In this document: positions 7,004 through 15,460 of the stretch, one piece after another | Numbering within the stretch: position 1 is the stretch's first letter | How the letters are laid out: each line of letters opens with the position of its first letter | DNA from: Bacteroidota bacterium | GTDB lineage: Bacteria; Bacteroidota; Bacteroidia; Chitinophagales; Chitinophagaceae | Length of the DNA: 26,382 nt | Assembly (NCBI GenBank): GCA_023437225.1 | Contig: JAEZGS010000019.1 | Coordinates: forward strand, 1 to 26,382 | Direction: 5' to 3' | The notes under the pieces: model-generated | What the model was told of the DNA's origin: nothing | What the model saw: the letters and a program-made list of their open reading frames with translations, nothing else | Database searches by the model: none | Program-made: the position numbers and the translations under genes

Positions 7004-8470
7004 ATCAAAACAGCGATAGTTATAGGCAGCGGGTTTGCAGGCATTTCTGCAGCATCTTTCATGGCAAGAGCCGGTTGGAAAGTCACCGTATTGGAAAAAC
7101 ATCCCCAGCCGGGCGGTCGCGCGCGACAATTAAAAGACGCGGGCTTCACCTTCGACATGGGTCCTTCCTGGTACTGGATGCCCGATGTCTTTGAGCGATA
7201 CTTCAAAAGCTTCGGCACAGAATATTCAAAATATTACCAGTTAGAGCGGCTCGATCCATCGTATCGCGTTTACTGGAACAAAGAATACACAGACATTCCG
7301 GCCGATCTGAATGCACTCAAACAACTGTTTGAACAATGGGAACCCGGTGCTGCGGAAAAGCTCGATGCTTTTCTCAGCGAAGCGGAATACAAATACCGCG
7401 TGGGCATTGAGAAATTGGTGTACAAGCCGGGACAATCACTTTTGGAATATGTGGATTGGGATATGCTGAAGGGGATCTTCAGGTTGGATGTTTTCACTTC
7501 GATGAGCGACCATGTCAATCGTTTTTTTAAAGACCAACGGATCAGGCAGATCCTGGAGTTCCCCGTTCTTTTTCTCGGTGCCATGCCCAAAGACACACCG
7601 GCCATGTATTCCCTGATGAATTATGCCGATATCATTGGCGGAACATGGTATCCCAAAGGGGGCATGTACACTGTCGTTCAGGCGATGTACGATCTGGCTC
7701 TCGAACTTGGTGTTGAATTTAAATTCAATGAAGAGGCAGTAGCCATTCGCTTTCAAAATAAAAATGCACGCACAGTTCTTACCAACACATCTTCCTACGA
7801 TGCTGATGTGGTGATCAGTGGAGCAGATTATCACTTCATTGAAGAACAACTTCTTCCGGAAAGCAAGCGATCTTATTCAAACAACTACTGGCAATCGCGC
7901 GTAATGGCACCATCCTGCCTGATCTATTATGTTGGATTGAATAAGAAACTGAACAACGTATTGCATCACTCGCTGTTCTTTGATGTGCCATTCGAACAGC
8001 ACGGTAACGAGATCTATCAATCGCCTCAATGGCCCACAGAGCCTTTGTTCTACGTGAGTGCCACATCCGTGACAGATCCGTCCGTTGCACCTGCAGGGCA
8101 TGAAAATTTATTCTTTCTAATTCCTGTTGCGGCAGGGCTTGAAGACGACAGTGAAGAAAGAAGGTCGCATTATTTCAAAAAGATACTGAAGCGATTCGAA
8201 CAACACATCGGTGAATCCATTGAAGACTCAATCATATACAACCGTTCCTATGCCTACTCCGATTTCGTACGCGATTACAATTCATTCAAAGGCAACGCAT
8301 ATGGTTTAGCCAACACATTGCGACAAACAGCAGTTCTTAAACCATCCTGCAGGAGTCGCAAAGTAAAGAACCTTTTTTACACCGGACAGTTGACGGTTCC
8401 CGGCCCGGGAGTGCCGCCCAGCCTGATCTCCGGCGAGATCGTTGCCCGCGAAATACTCAAATCATTTTAA
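7004..8470 (+). CDS. crtI: phytoene desaturase CrtI, apparent ATC start
   Basis: FAD-dependent desaturase converting phytoene to lycopene at the membrane. The dinucleotide-binding motif AIVIGSGFAGISAAS lies upstream of the first ATG (7061), so the ATG cannot be the true start. The in-frame stop is at 6992-6994 and there is no ATG, GTG or TTG between it and the motif. The best start is ATC at 7004, giving M-KTAIVIGSG and 488 residues, the family's usual size. ATT at 6998 is possible. GGRARQ and DMGPSWYWMPDVF follow the FAD motif, and the C-terminus has the CrtI signature (FYTGQLTVPGPGVPPSLISG). The gene is 12 nt before crtB in one operon. A base error at 7006 (G read as C) would also explain the missing ATG. 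Confidence 0.93.
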   Translation: MKTAIVIGSGFAGISAASFMARAGWKVTVLEKHPQPGGRARQLKDAGFTFDMGPSWYWMPDVFERYFKSFGTEYSKYYQLERLDPSYRVYWNKEYTDIPADLNALKQLFEQWEPGAAEKLDAFLSEAEYKYRVGIEKLVYKPGQSLLEYVDWDMLKGIFRLDVFTSMSDHVNRFFKDQRIRQILEFPVLFLGAMPKDTPAMYSLMNYADIIGGTWYPKGGMYTVVQAMYDLALELGVEFKFNEEAVAIRFQNKNARTVLTNTSSYDADVVISGADYHFIEEQLLPESKRSYSNNYWQSRVMAPSCLIYYVGLNKKLNNVLHHSLFFDVPFEQHGNEIYQSPQWPTEPLFYVSATSVTDPSVAPAGHENLFFLIPVAAGLEDDSEERRSHYFKKILKRFEQHIGESIEDSIIYNRSYAYSDFVRDYNSFKGNAYGLANTLRQTAVLKPSCRSRKVKNLFYTGQLTVPGPGVPPSLISGEIVAREILKSF

Positions 8471-8482
8471 GCCCCGGTATTT

Positions 8483-9319
8483 ATGATGCAGCTTTTTCAC
8501 AACATCAGTCAGCAATGCAGCAGGAACATCACTGAGGAATATTCCACATCGTTCGCGTCTGCAATTACTTTGTTGCACCGCGATCTGCGTACACCGATCT
8601 ATAACATCTATGGATTTGTGCGACTCGCAGATGAGATCGTGGATACCTTTCACGATCACGATAAACATCGCTTACTCGAACAGTTTCGTCGCGATACCTT
8701 TGACGCCATAGACATGGGCATATCTCTGAATCCTGTATTGCACAGTTTCCAGCTAACGGTGAACAAGTATTCGATCGATCATGAACTCATACATGCATTC
8801 TTTCGCAGCATGGAAATGGATCTGTCGAAAGACGTGTACGACAGGCAGGGGTACAGCGAGTACATTTATGGAAGTGCTGAAGTGGTTGGACTCATGTGCC
8901 TATATATTTTCTGCGAAGGAAACAAACAGCAGTTCAATCATCTCAAACCCTTTGCACAGGCGTTGGGTGCAGCATTTCAGAAAGTGAATTTTCTGCGCGA
9001 TGTGCAGGCCGACTTCCATCAACTCAATCGTACTTATTTTCCGGGGATCGATTTTTATCGCTTCAACAACGAGGATAAGAAACGCATTGAAGCGGAGATC
9101 GCCGCTGATTTTCATAAGGCATTTGAGGGCATCAAACAACTGCCGATCAAAGCGCGATTTGGCGTGTATGTTGCGTACAAATATTATTTATCGCTGTTCC
9201 GTAAGATCCGTCGCATTCAACCCAGCAGGATCATGCAGGAAAGGATCCGCATCCCTAATTATGGCAAAATGCTGATACTGGTTCGCGCGCAGATCAACAA
9301 TCACCTGCTCGGAATTTAG
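8483..9319 (+). CDS. crtB: phytoene synthase CrtB
   Basis: A 278-residue squalene/phytoene synthase. It condenses two GGPP to phytoene, the first committed step of the pathway. Both Asp-rich Mg-diphosphate motifs are intact: DEIVD at residues 50-54 and D173-x3-D177 (NFLRDVQAD). The family tail motif NRTYFPG follows at 182-188. The substrate-entry STSF motif lies at 21-24. An ATG at 8486 is an equal start alternative. It lies 12 nt after crtI and 22 nt before crtZ, so the four genes form one unit. GGPP synthase (crtE) is not in the window. Confidence 0.95.
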   Translation: MMQLFHNISQQCSRNITEEYSTSFASAITLLHRDLRTPIYNIYGFVRLADEIVDTFHDHDKHRLLEQFRRDTFDAIDMGISLNPVLHSFQLTVNKYSIDHELIHAFFRSMEMDLSKDVYDRQGYSEYIYGSAEVVGLMCLYIFCEGNKQQFNHLKPFAQALGAAFQKVNFLRDVQADFHQLNRTYFPGIDFYRFNNEDKKRIEAEIAADFHKAFEGIKQLPIKARFGVYVAYKYYLSLFRKIRRIQPSRIMQERIRIPNYGKMLILVRAQINNHLLGI

Positions 9320-9341
9320 TTGTAACTTAAATGCAATTGTA

Positions 9342-9845
9342 ATGACCTGGTTATATTTCATATTGATATTCATTGGCACCTTCATCGTTATGGAAGGGAT
9401 CACATGGCTTACGCATCGCTTTGTGATGCATGGGTTTTTATGGAACCTGCATGAAGATCATCATCAGCCTACGCCCGGTTTCTTTGAGAAGAACGATGCG
9501 TTCTTTGTGATCTTCGCCATCCCCAGTTTTCTGTGTATCTTATTCGGTACATTAGATGGCAAATACTGGTTGCAGGCGATTGGCTTCGGCATAATGGCTT
9601 ATGGCTTCGCATATTTTTTAGTGCACGATGTGATCATACACCAGCGATTCAAATGGTTTACAAGATCGAACAACACTTATGTTCGCGCGATACGATGGGC
9701 GCACAAGATGCATCACAAACATCAGGGCAAGGAAGAAGGCGAATCGTTTGGAATGTTGTTCGTGCATAAGAAATACTGGGATAAAGTGCGAAGGGATAAG
9801 CAACTCGCTGCAGCCCCTAAAAAGGAGTCGCTATACACCCAATGA
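9342..9845 (+). CDS. crtZ: beta-carotene hydroxylase CrtZ
   Basis: A 167-residue integral-membrane di-iron hydroxylase that adds 3- and 3'-hydroxyls to beta-carotene, yielding zeaxanthin. The histidine clusters are complete: H25-x4-H30, H37-x2-HH(40,41), H95-x4-H100 and H121-x2-HH-x-H (124,125,127). Hydrophobic helices lie at about 3-22, 53-70 and 76-98. Length and motifs fit bacterial CrtZ rather than a ketolase. Its last four bases overlap the crtY start (ATGA), indicating translational coupling. Confidence 0.95.
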   Translation: MTWLYFILIFIGTFIVMEGITWLTHRFVMHGFLWNLHEDHHQPTPGFFEKNDAFFVIFAIPSFLCILFGTLDGKYWLQAIGFGIMAYGFAYFLVHDVIIHQRFKWFTRSNNTYVRAIRWAHKMHHKHQGKEEGESFGMLFVHKKYWDKVRRDKQLAAAPKKESLYTQ

Positions 9846-10984
9846 ATTATTACCACTACATTTTTACAGGGGCCGGTGCCGCTGGTTTAAGCCTGCTCAC
9901 GCGAATGATCGAATCGGGTAAATTTCGCGATAAACAGATACTTGTTGTTGATTCATCTTCGAAACAAACGAATGATCGAACCTGGTGTTTCTGGGAAAAA
10001 GAACCAGGTTATTTCGACCACCTCATACACAAACGATACAATAAGTTGTGGTTTCATTCGAAGGATTATTCTTCATTGAACGACATCACTCCGTATACAT
10101 ACAAGCTGCTTCGTGGGATCGACTTCTATAACTATTGTTTGTCGGTCATCCGCTCACAACCTAACATCATTTGGAGAGAAGATAAGGTCGATGGTGTGCA
10201 TTCACAGAACAATCATTCGTGGATCAACATTGGCGATGAAGAGATCCATGCCGAATACATTTTCAACAGCATAGTGTTTGAGAAGCCAACGCTTAAAGAT
10301 GGCCAGGTGTATATGCTGCAGCATTTTATGGGATGGGTGATCGAGGCCGACCAGGATAGGTTCAATGAAGGAGAGGCTACGTTCATGGACTTTCGTGTTG
10401 ACCAGATCGATGGAAGTTGTTTTGTGTATGTGATGCCCTTCAGTTCACGACGCGCACTGGTGGAGTTCACCATCTTCGGACCTTCGGCGTGGAACGACGA
10501 GCAATATGAGATACAGTTGACGCAATACATTCGGCAATACCTCGGTTTGCATCATTACAATGTACTGGACAAAGAGAAGGGCGTTATACCGATGACCAGT
10601 TACAATTATCCATTGTTTGAAGGAGGGATCGTCAACATTGGGACTGCTGGCGGACAAACAAAAGCATCAAGTGGATATACGTTTCAGTTCATACAAAAGC
10701 AAAGCGTGAAGATCATTGATTCATTGGATAAGATCGGCAATCCTTATTATGATGAGAATGTGTTGAACCGAAGATTCGCGTTGTATGATCATACGCTGCT
10801 GAACATTTTGAATGGTAACAAATTACAGGGCGCTGAAATATTCAGGGATCTTTTCCAACGAAACAAAATGACCGATGTATTGAAGTTTTTAGATAATGAA
10901 ACGAATATAGGAGAGGAGCTGAAGATATTTTCAACGTTACCTTCAAAACAGTTCATTCGAGCAGCGCTCGATGAACTGTTTTGA
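9842..10984 (+). CDS. crtY: lycopene beta-cyclase CrtY
   Basis: A 380-residue flavoprotein that cyclises both ends of lycopene to beta-carotene. The N-terminal nucleotide-binding motif is FTGAGAAGLSLLTRM (residues 8-22). The lycopene-cyclase signature DRTWCFW is at 45-51, and GGQTKASSGYTF lies in the C-terminal half, as expected for the CrtY family. The start overlaps the crtZ stop by 4 nt. Being last in the crt operon, its TGA at 10982-10984 is followed at once by an octamer repeat tract. Confidence 0.95.
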   Translation: MNYYHYIFTGAGAAGLSLLTRMIESGKFRDKQILVVDSSSKQTNDRTWCFWEKEPGYFDHLIHKRYNKLWFHSKDYSSLNDITPYTYKLLRGIDFYNYCLSVIRSQPNIIWREDKVDGVHSQNNHSWINIGDEEIHAEYIFNSIVFEKPTLKDGQVYMLQHFMGWVIEADQDRFNEGEATFMDFRVDQIDGSCFVYVMPFSSRRALVEFTIFGPSAWNDEQYEIQLTQYIRQYLGLHHYNVLDKEKGVIPMTSYNYPLFEGGIVNIGTAGGQTKASSGYTFQFIQKQSVKIIDSLDKIGNPYYDENVLNRRFALYDHTLLNILNGNKLQGAEIFRDLFQRNKMTDVLKFLDNETNIGEELKIFSTLPSKQFIRAALDELF

Positions 10985-11095
10985 GAGAAACGGATGAACA
11001 GATAATCAGAGAATCAGCGACAAAATCCCAATTGTCCGTTTCTCTGATTCTCCGCCTCTCTGATTCTCTGTTTCTCCGATTATCCGATTATCTTG
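10984..11095 (+). repeat. octamer word tract with inverted arms between crtY and recR
   Basis: The left arm (10984-11020) reads as units near CGGATGAA, CAGATAAT, CAGAGAAT. The right arm (11035-11094) holds the same words on the opposite strand (CGGATAAT, CGGAGAAA, CAGAGAAT, CGGAGAAT). Perfect 11-bp inverted pairs exist: 10984-10994 with 11035-11045, and 11007-11017 with 11060-11070. The period is 8 nt with a two-state unit close to C(A/G)GA(G/T)(A/G)A(A/T). It begins within the crtY stop codon and ends 6 nt before the recR ATG. Confidence 0.85.
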
Positions 11096-11100
11096 CAAAA

Positions 11101-11715
11101 ATGGAGTTTTCATCAACCTTACTCGAAAACGCTGTCAATGAATTCGCTCGTCTCCCGGGAATTGGGAAGAAGACGGCATTGCGACTGGTATTGCACTTAC
11201 TCAAGCAGGACACGGCAATGGTGCAGCATTTCGGTGAAACGATCATCAAGATGCGCGACGAGATCAAATTTTGCATTCGATGTCACAATGTTTCCGACCA
11301 GGAAATGTGTTCTATTTGTCGCAACCCGATGCGCAAACAGGAAATGATCTGTGTTGTTGAGAACATTCGTGATGTGATCGCTATTGAATCCACGCAACAA
11401 TACAGCGGACTGTATCATGTACTTGGGGGAATAATTTCGCCATTGGATGGCATCGGTCCGGATCAACTTAACATCGAAACACTCATCACTCGCATCACCA
11501 CAGAAAATACGCAGGAACTGATATTCGCGCTGAATCCAACCATACAGGGCGATACCACCATCTATTACATTCAGAAAAAACTGCCGCGGGCAGATATTCG
11601 CGTCACCACCATAGCCCGTGGAATAGCATTTGGAGGTGAATTAGAATATGCCGATGAAATGACATTGGCGCGCAGTCTTCAAAACCGTGTGCCCGTCGGA
11701 AATTTTATAACCTAA
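11101..11715 (+). CDS. recR: recombination mediator RecR
   Basis: A 204-residue RecR, which with RecF/RecO loads RecA on gapped DNA. It shows the N-terminal helix-hairpin-helix (LPGIGKKTALR, residues 18-28), the Cys4 zinc finger (C58, C61, C70, C73) and the Toprim domain (about 80-175, starting CVVENIRDV) with the conserved ARGIAFGGELEYADE C-terminal region. The start is ATG 11101, because MEFSSTLLENAVNEFARLPG is the normal beginning of the family. The frame stays open upstream to a TTG at 10981, but those 40 codons are only the repeat tract. Confidence 0.96.
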   Translation: MEFSSTLLENAVNEFARLPGIGKKTALRLVLHLLKQDTAMVQHFGETIIKMRDEIKFCIRCHNVSDQEMCSICRNPMRKQEMICVVENIRDVIAIESTQQYSGLYHVLGGIISPLDGIGPDQLNIETLITRITTENTQELIFALNPTIQGDTTIYYIQKKLPRADIRVTTIARGIAFGGELEYADEMTLARSLQNRVPVGNFIT

Positions 11716-11739
11716 TTACCTGCGCCGTGACTTCGGCCC

Positions 11740-12372
11740 ATGAAGATGACCAACTTCATTCCCATATTTCCATTGAACATCGTCGTTTATCCCGGCGAAG
11801 ATCTCAACCTGCACATATTCGAACCGAGATACAAACAACTGATCCGCGAATGCATCGATCAGAAAAAAATGTTCGGCATTCCCACGATCATCAAAGACAA
11901 GATCCAGGATTATGGAACCCTTGTTGAAGTATCCGAACTCGTTAAAGAATACGATAGTGGCGAAATGGATATCCGTACTCGCGGCGTTGAAGTGTTTCGC
12001 ATACTGGAAGTAATTCAATCCATACCCGATAAGCTTTACAGTGGATCGATCGTTACTTATCCGGAAAATGAAATGGATGAAGGCAATCGCCAGTTGATGC
12101 AACAGGTGATGCGGGGACTGAAAGAATTGCATCGATTACTCAATATCAATAAGGACTTCAAAAAAGAACAAGATAAACTGGTCTCTTATGACATCGCGCA
12201 TCATGCAGGCATGGCGATAGAAGAGGAGTATGAACTGCTGGGACTGCTTCGCGAAGTACAGCGGCAGGAATATCTCAAACGACACCTCCAAAAAGTGTTG
12301 CCGGTGCTTATGGAGATGGAACAGTTGAAAGAGAAGATCAAACTGAACGGGCACTTCAGAACACTGTCGTAA
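11740..12372 (+). CDS. stand-alone LON substrate-binding domain protein
   Basis: A 210-residue protein consisting of the Lon N-terminal (PUA-like) domain: PIFPLNIVVYPGEDLNLHIFEPRY at about residues 8-31, then a basic/acidic helical half (about 120-205). It lacks the ATPase and protease domains of Lon. Such single-domain proteins are common in bacteria, and their role is not settled (substrate or peptide binding). It starts 24 nt after recR on the same strand and ends 15 nt from the stop of the convergent RES toxin gene. An ATG at 11746 is an alternative start. Confidence 0.88.
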   Translation: MKMTNFIPIFPLNIVVYPGEDLNLHIFEPRYKQLIRECIDQKKMFGIPTIIKDKIQDYGTLVEVSELVKEYDSGEMDIRTRGVEVFRILEVIQSIPDKLYSGSIVTYPENEMDEGNRQLMQQVMRGLKELHRLLNINKDFKKEQDKLVSYDIAHHAGMAIEEEYELLGLLREVQRQEYLKRHLQKVLPVLMEMEQLKEKIKLNGHFRTLS

Positions 12373-12387
12373 GGCTTTGACAACTCA

Positions 12388-12846
12388 TCATTGCACCTTG
12401 ATCCGAAGATCATAAACAAAATCCTTTACATCGATAACCTTGCATTCATTGATCCGTGTATGACGGGGATTAATGAGGTAATTGAATTCTTCCGATATCA
12501 CCGTGGAAGGAATCCGGATCGCAAGATGTTGCATCTTATTCAGTAGCTGTGTTCCAAAATCCTTTGTGGAAGCAGGTGCTGGCGCGTCTTTCCAATCGCC
12601 GGGCAAGGAAGCGATGGACAATATATGGATGTCGTCATCAGGGATCTCGATCGTGCTCACAGCAAGGTTGCGCAAAATAAGCGCAAGGTTCACGTTCACA
12701 GAATACTCGAGAACCGCCAATGCACGACTCGAAGCAGTATATAAACAGGGCGTTCCAATATGGTTCCATCTGCCACCGAAGAGTCGCGCCCCTTCGCCTG
12801 TCAAATCCTTTGCATATGCCGCATTGCCTACCCGGTATACCAGCAT
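12388..12846 (-). CDS. RES-domain toxin (NAD+-targeting), type II TA
   Basis: A 152-residue RES-domain protein. The residues naming the family are visible: Arg26 in GGRWN, Tyr36, Glu47 in AVLEYS, and Ser114 in RIPSTVISEEFNYLINP. Characterised RES toxins (MbcT, Res) break down NAD+ in the cytoplasm, and this is the expected activity. The active-site residues look intact, so it should be functional if released. It lies 3 nt downstream of its antitoxin gene, on the same strand. Length is typical. Confidence 0.92.
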   Translation of the reverse strand: MLVYRVGNAAYAKDLTGEGARLFGGRWNHIGTPCLYTASSRALAVLEYSVNVNLALILRNLAVSTIEIPDDDIHILSIASLPGDWKDAPAPASTKDFGTQLLNKMQHLAIRIPSTVISEEFNYLINPRHTRINECKVIDVKDFVYDLRIKVQ

Positions 12847-12849
12847 AGA

Positions 12850-13350
12850 TCAGGAATAAACGCCGTAAGCGATGCGGCCGATGATGTTTTTTACTTCCTC
12901 CCTTCCAAACTGGTTATCTAAAAGCGCATAAGGAGCCTGGCCTCCAAGTGCTGGCAGTGGTTGAAATATCCAGTTGTTGAAGGCGTTGCGATCACCGAAA
13001 ACCTCGTAACCGAATGAATAAAGCTCCGCAAGACTCATGATCTTTTCACTGAGGCTTAGCGGAAACTTCTCCGCGCCTTTCTTGTTGAGGAGCGTGGTAC
13101 GCGCTACCTGCAGCACTTCCGAAAGCTGATCATAATCAAAACCCGCTTTTTCTTTCAGCTCTTCCAAAGCCTTTTTGGAAATGCCCTGGCGCGTAGCCTC
13201 CATCTTTTCTATGGAAGTCATCTGGCTTTCAGGTTTCCTGGTAACCGGTGCCATCACAGCACTGGCAGCAACCTGCTTCTTTTTCCCGTTCTTCGCTCCG
13301 GCGACAACCTTCAAATGGGTTTTCTTGCCGGGATCTTTCAATTTCTCCAT
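12850..13350 (-). CDS. Xre/MbcA/ParS-type antitoxin
   Basis: A 166-residue partner of the RES toxin. Residues 1-45 form a Lys-rich, low-complexity extension. An HTH-like helical part covers about 55-115 (SEVLQVARTTLLNKK). The C-terminal toxin-binding part (about 116-166) has FGDRNAFNNWIFQPLPALGG and ALLDNQFGREEV, the MbcA/ParS signature. It should bind and block the toxin and repress its own operon. A perfect -7 box (13367-13374) overlaps a small inverted repeat just upstream, fitting autoregulation. A later start such as Met44 cannot be excluded, because the basic N-terminus is long for the family. Confidence 0.9.
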   Translation of the reverse strand: MEKLKDPGKKTHLKVVAGAKNGKKKQVAASAVMAPVTRKPESQMTSIEKMEATRQGISKKALEELKEKAGFDYDQLSEVLQVARTTLLNKKGAEKFPLSLSEKIMSLAELYSFGYEVFGDRNAFNNWIFQPLPALGGQAPYALLDNQFGREEVKNIIGRIAYGVYS

Positions 13351-13366
13351 GAGTTCAAGTTAATAC

Positions 13367-13390
13367 CAAAGTTAGTACAAATTACTACTA
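13367..13390 (-). promoter_or_regulatory. promoter and candidate operator of the RES/Xre operon
   Basis: On the minus strand TAACTTTG (13374-13367) matches TAnnTTTG exactly, 16 nt before the antitoxin ATG. It overlaps an inverted repeat TAGTA (13373-13377) N8 TACTA (13386-13390). Bound antitoxin would then cover the -7 box. No TTG stands at 19-nt spacing. The rest of 13351-13485 shows nothing else. Confidence 0.5.
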
Positions 13391-13485
13391 TTTATTTACA
13401 AAACAAAGGCGTTGCCGGAATTTCATGGTTCATTCGGTGGAAAATCAGGCTTATTCGTCTATCTCAAATCAAATATCTTCGTTCG

Positions 13486-14355
13486 ATGAAAATATCAGGC
13501 TTCACCATCATAAAGAACGCAGTGTTAAACGACTACCCGGTTGTTGAATCGATTCGATCAATATTACCTGTCGTAGATGAAATGGTTGTTGCAGTCGGCA
13601 ACAGTGATGATGAAACGGAAGCCCTGATTCGGAACATAAACTCTCCCAAGATCCGCATCGTGCATTCGGTCTGGGATCCTTCGGTGAACAAAGGTGGTTC
13701 GATACTCGCCGTTGAAACGAATAAAGCGCTGAAGCATATTGACCCATCAAGTGATTGGGCCTTTTATATACAGGCCGATGAAGTGATTCATGAAAAATAT
13801 CACGATGCGATTCGCAAGGCTGCCGAGCGATATAAAGACGATAAGAGAGTTGATGGTCTTCTATTCAATTACCTGCACTTCTACGGCACTTATGATTATG
13901 TTGGTGATAGTCGCCGCTGGTATCACAAAGAAGTGCGCATCATCCGCAACGATCCAACCATCACAGCTTTTCGCGATGCACAAGGATTTCGTCGCGATGG
14001 CAAAAAGATCCTCGTGAAGCAGATCGATGCATTTGTATATCATTACGGCTGGGTGAAAAGCCCGAAACAAATGAACGACAAGCAACGCATCGCACTTAAT
14101 TACTGGCAGGAGCGAACCGATCTTGCAGAGCGATTGGATGCAACAGAGGTATTTGATTATGAAGATTACGATTCGTTATCGAAATTCACAGACACACATC
14201 CATCCGTAATGCTCGAACGCATTGCACGCATGAACTGGAAACTTGAACTAGATCTTACAAAAAAACAATTCTCATTGAAGGATAGGTTTCTTTATTGGTT
14301 TGAAAAGAAGACGGGCATTCGTCCTTTTGATTTTCGGAATTATAAAACGATCTGA
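13486..14355 (+). CDS. family 2 glycosyltransferase-like protein
   Basis: A 289-residue protein starting MKISGFTIIKNA, a usual opening for a family of GT2-like transferases. The nucleotide-binding part covers about residues 1-120, with a possible donor-site motif AFYIQADEVIHE (about 97-108) instead of a classical DxD. The C-terminal half has HYGWVKSP and an acidic/aromatic tail. There is no membrane segment, so it is probably a cytoplasmic enzyme using an NDP-sugar. Acceptor unknown. The frame is open upstream to 13315, but that part overlaps the antitoxin gene and its promoter, so ATG 13486 is chosen. meaB follows 35 nt later. Confidence 0.8.
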   Translation: MKISGFTIIKNAVLNDYPVVESIRSILPVVDEMVVAVGNSDDETEALIRNINSPKIRIVHSVWDPSVNKGGSILAVETNKALKHIDPSSDWAFYIQADEVIHEKYHDAIRKAAERYKDDKRVDGLLFNYLHFYGTYDYVGDSRRWYHKEVRIIRNDPTITAFRDAQGFRRDGKKILVKQIDAFVYHYGWVKSPKQMNDKQRIALNYWQERTDLAERLDATEVFDYEDYDSLSKFTDTHPSVMLERIARMNWKLELDLTKKQFSLKDRFLYWFEKKTGIRPFDFRNYKTI

Positions 14356-14390
14356 TCTCCATTGAAGATCATTATCTTTCTTCACAGGTA

Positions 14391-15302
14391 ATGGATATCC
14401 AGCTTTCACATATTGCCGAAGGTGATACGCGCAGCATTGCACGTGCGATCTCCTACATCGAAAACCAGGTGGATGGTTACGACGAATTATTATCGTCACT
14501 AGAAACGAAACACAAACACAACATCATAGGCATCACCGGTCCTCCGGGTGCAGGAAAAAGTACGCTCGTCGATCAACTCGTCGATACACTCGTCGCCAGC
14601 GATGCACATGTTGCGGTGTTATGTGTAGATCCTTCATCGCCCTTCAATATGGGTGCATTGTTAGGCGATCGCATACGCATGAGCCGATGGTACAATCATC
14701 CCAATGTGTTTATAAGATCGCTGGCATCACGCGGTTCATTAGGCGGTGTGCATCCATATATTTTTGAGATCTGTACATTGTTGCAGGCATCGGTGTTTGA
14801 CTGGATAATTATCGAAACGGTTGGTGTTGGTCAAAGTGAAATTGACATTGCAGGACTTGCCGATATTACAACTGTTGTATTGGTCCCGGAAAGTGGCGAC
14901 GAGATACAGGCGATGAAATCAGGATTGATGGAGATCGCTGATGTATTTGTCGTCAATAAAAGCGATCGTCCCGGTGCCGATATGTTTATCAGGAATTTAA
15001 AGCAGATACTGGCTACATCAAATACACATCGCGAGACACCGGTTATAAAAACTATCGCATCGCAAAAGACCGGAATTGACGAATTGCATGAAACGCTCCT
15101 GAAAATATTTCAGCATCCGGCGACAAACGAAAGGAGATTCGTTTTGCTGGCCGAAAGGGCATATCAATACATCGCGAAGCAAAGAATGAAAGATGTAAGT
15201 AAATCTGATCTTTTAAAATCGATTCAAAATCAATACACTCCGGAATTCAATTTGTATCGCTTCGCGAAATCTTTTTCGGAAACCGAAGTTTCCCGGCATT
15301 GA
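14391..15302 (+). CDS. meaB: MeaB/ArgK GTPase, methylmalonyl-CoA mutase chaperone
   Basis: A 303-residue G3E-family GTPase. It shows the P-loop GPPGAGKST (residues 50-58), DPSSPF (80-85), the switch ETVGVGQSE (142-150), and the guanine-specificity NKSD (189-192). MeaB protects and reloads adenosylcobalamin-dependent methylmalonyl-CoA mutase. The mutase genes are not in the window, so the partner must be elsewhere. A TATCTTTC box (14373-14380) is one base off the -7 consensus and ends 10 nt before the ATG. With the CarH-like regulator this is the second B12-linked gene here. Confidence 0.93.
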   Translation: MDIQLSHIAEGDTRSIARAISYIENQVDGYDELLSSLETKHKHNIIGITGPPGAGKSTLVDQLVDTLVASDAHVAVLCVDPSSPFNMGALLGDRIRMSRWYNHPNVFIRSLASRGSLGGVHPYIFEICTLLQASVFDWIIIETVGVGQSEIDIAGLADITTVVLVPESGDEIQAMKSGLMEIADVFVVNKSDRPGADMFIRNLKQILATSNTHRETPVIKTIASQKTGIDELHETLLKIFQHPATNERRFVLLAERAYQYIAKQRMKDVSKSDLLKSIQNQYTPEFNLYRFAKSFSETEVSRH

Positions 15303-15449
15303 GCACCCCTGCAACATTCCGCAGGTGAGTCCATTGAAGTGCCATATACAACCTTTTCTGCACTGAAAATTTTTCAGGAAACTTGTCAATTTTTCAATCC
15401 TGCAGCGGGTTGCATGGAATTTGTTGCATACAAATTGAACCAAAAAAAC

Positions 15450-15456
15450 AGGAGGT
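15450..15456 (+). promoter_or_regulatory. strong Shine-Dalgarno for hsp20
   Basis: AGGAGGT lies 4 nt before the ATG at 15461. Most other genes here have no such site, as is usual in Bacteroidota. It fixes the hsp20 start at 15461 and rejects the open frame from a TTG at 15383. The gap 15303-15449 otherwise holds only a short CCTGC/GCAGG hairpin (15308-15325) and a small palindrome CTGAAAA-T-TTTTCAG (15363-15377) of unknown meaning. Confidence 0.8.
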
Positions 15457-15460
15457 CAAT

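Noticed and set aside
10981..11100. TTG-initiated N-terminal extension of RecR by 40 residues
   Set aside because: The extension translates only the octamer tract; RecR proteins normally begin at MEFSSTLLENAVNEFARLPG.
13315..13485. 57-residue extension of the GT2-like protein
   Set aside because: It runs antisense through the antitoxin start and promoter. Family members begin near MKISGFTIIKN.
15383..15460. TTG extension of Hsp20
   Set aside because: A strong Shine-Dalgarno fixes the start at 15461 and the extension has no Hsp20-like sequence.
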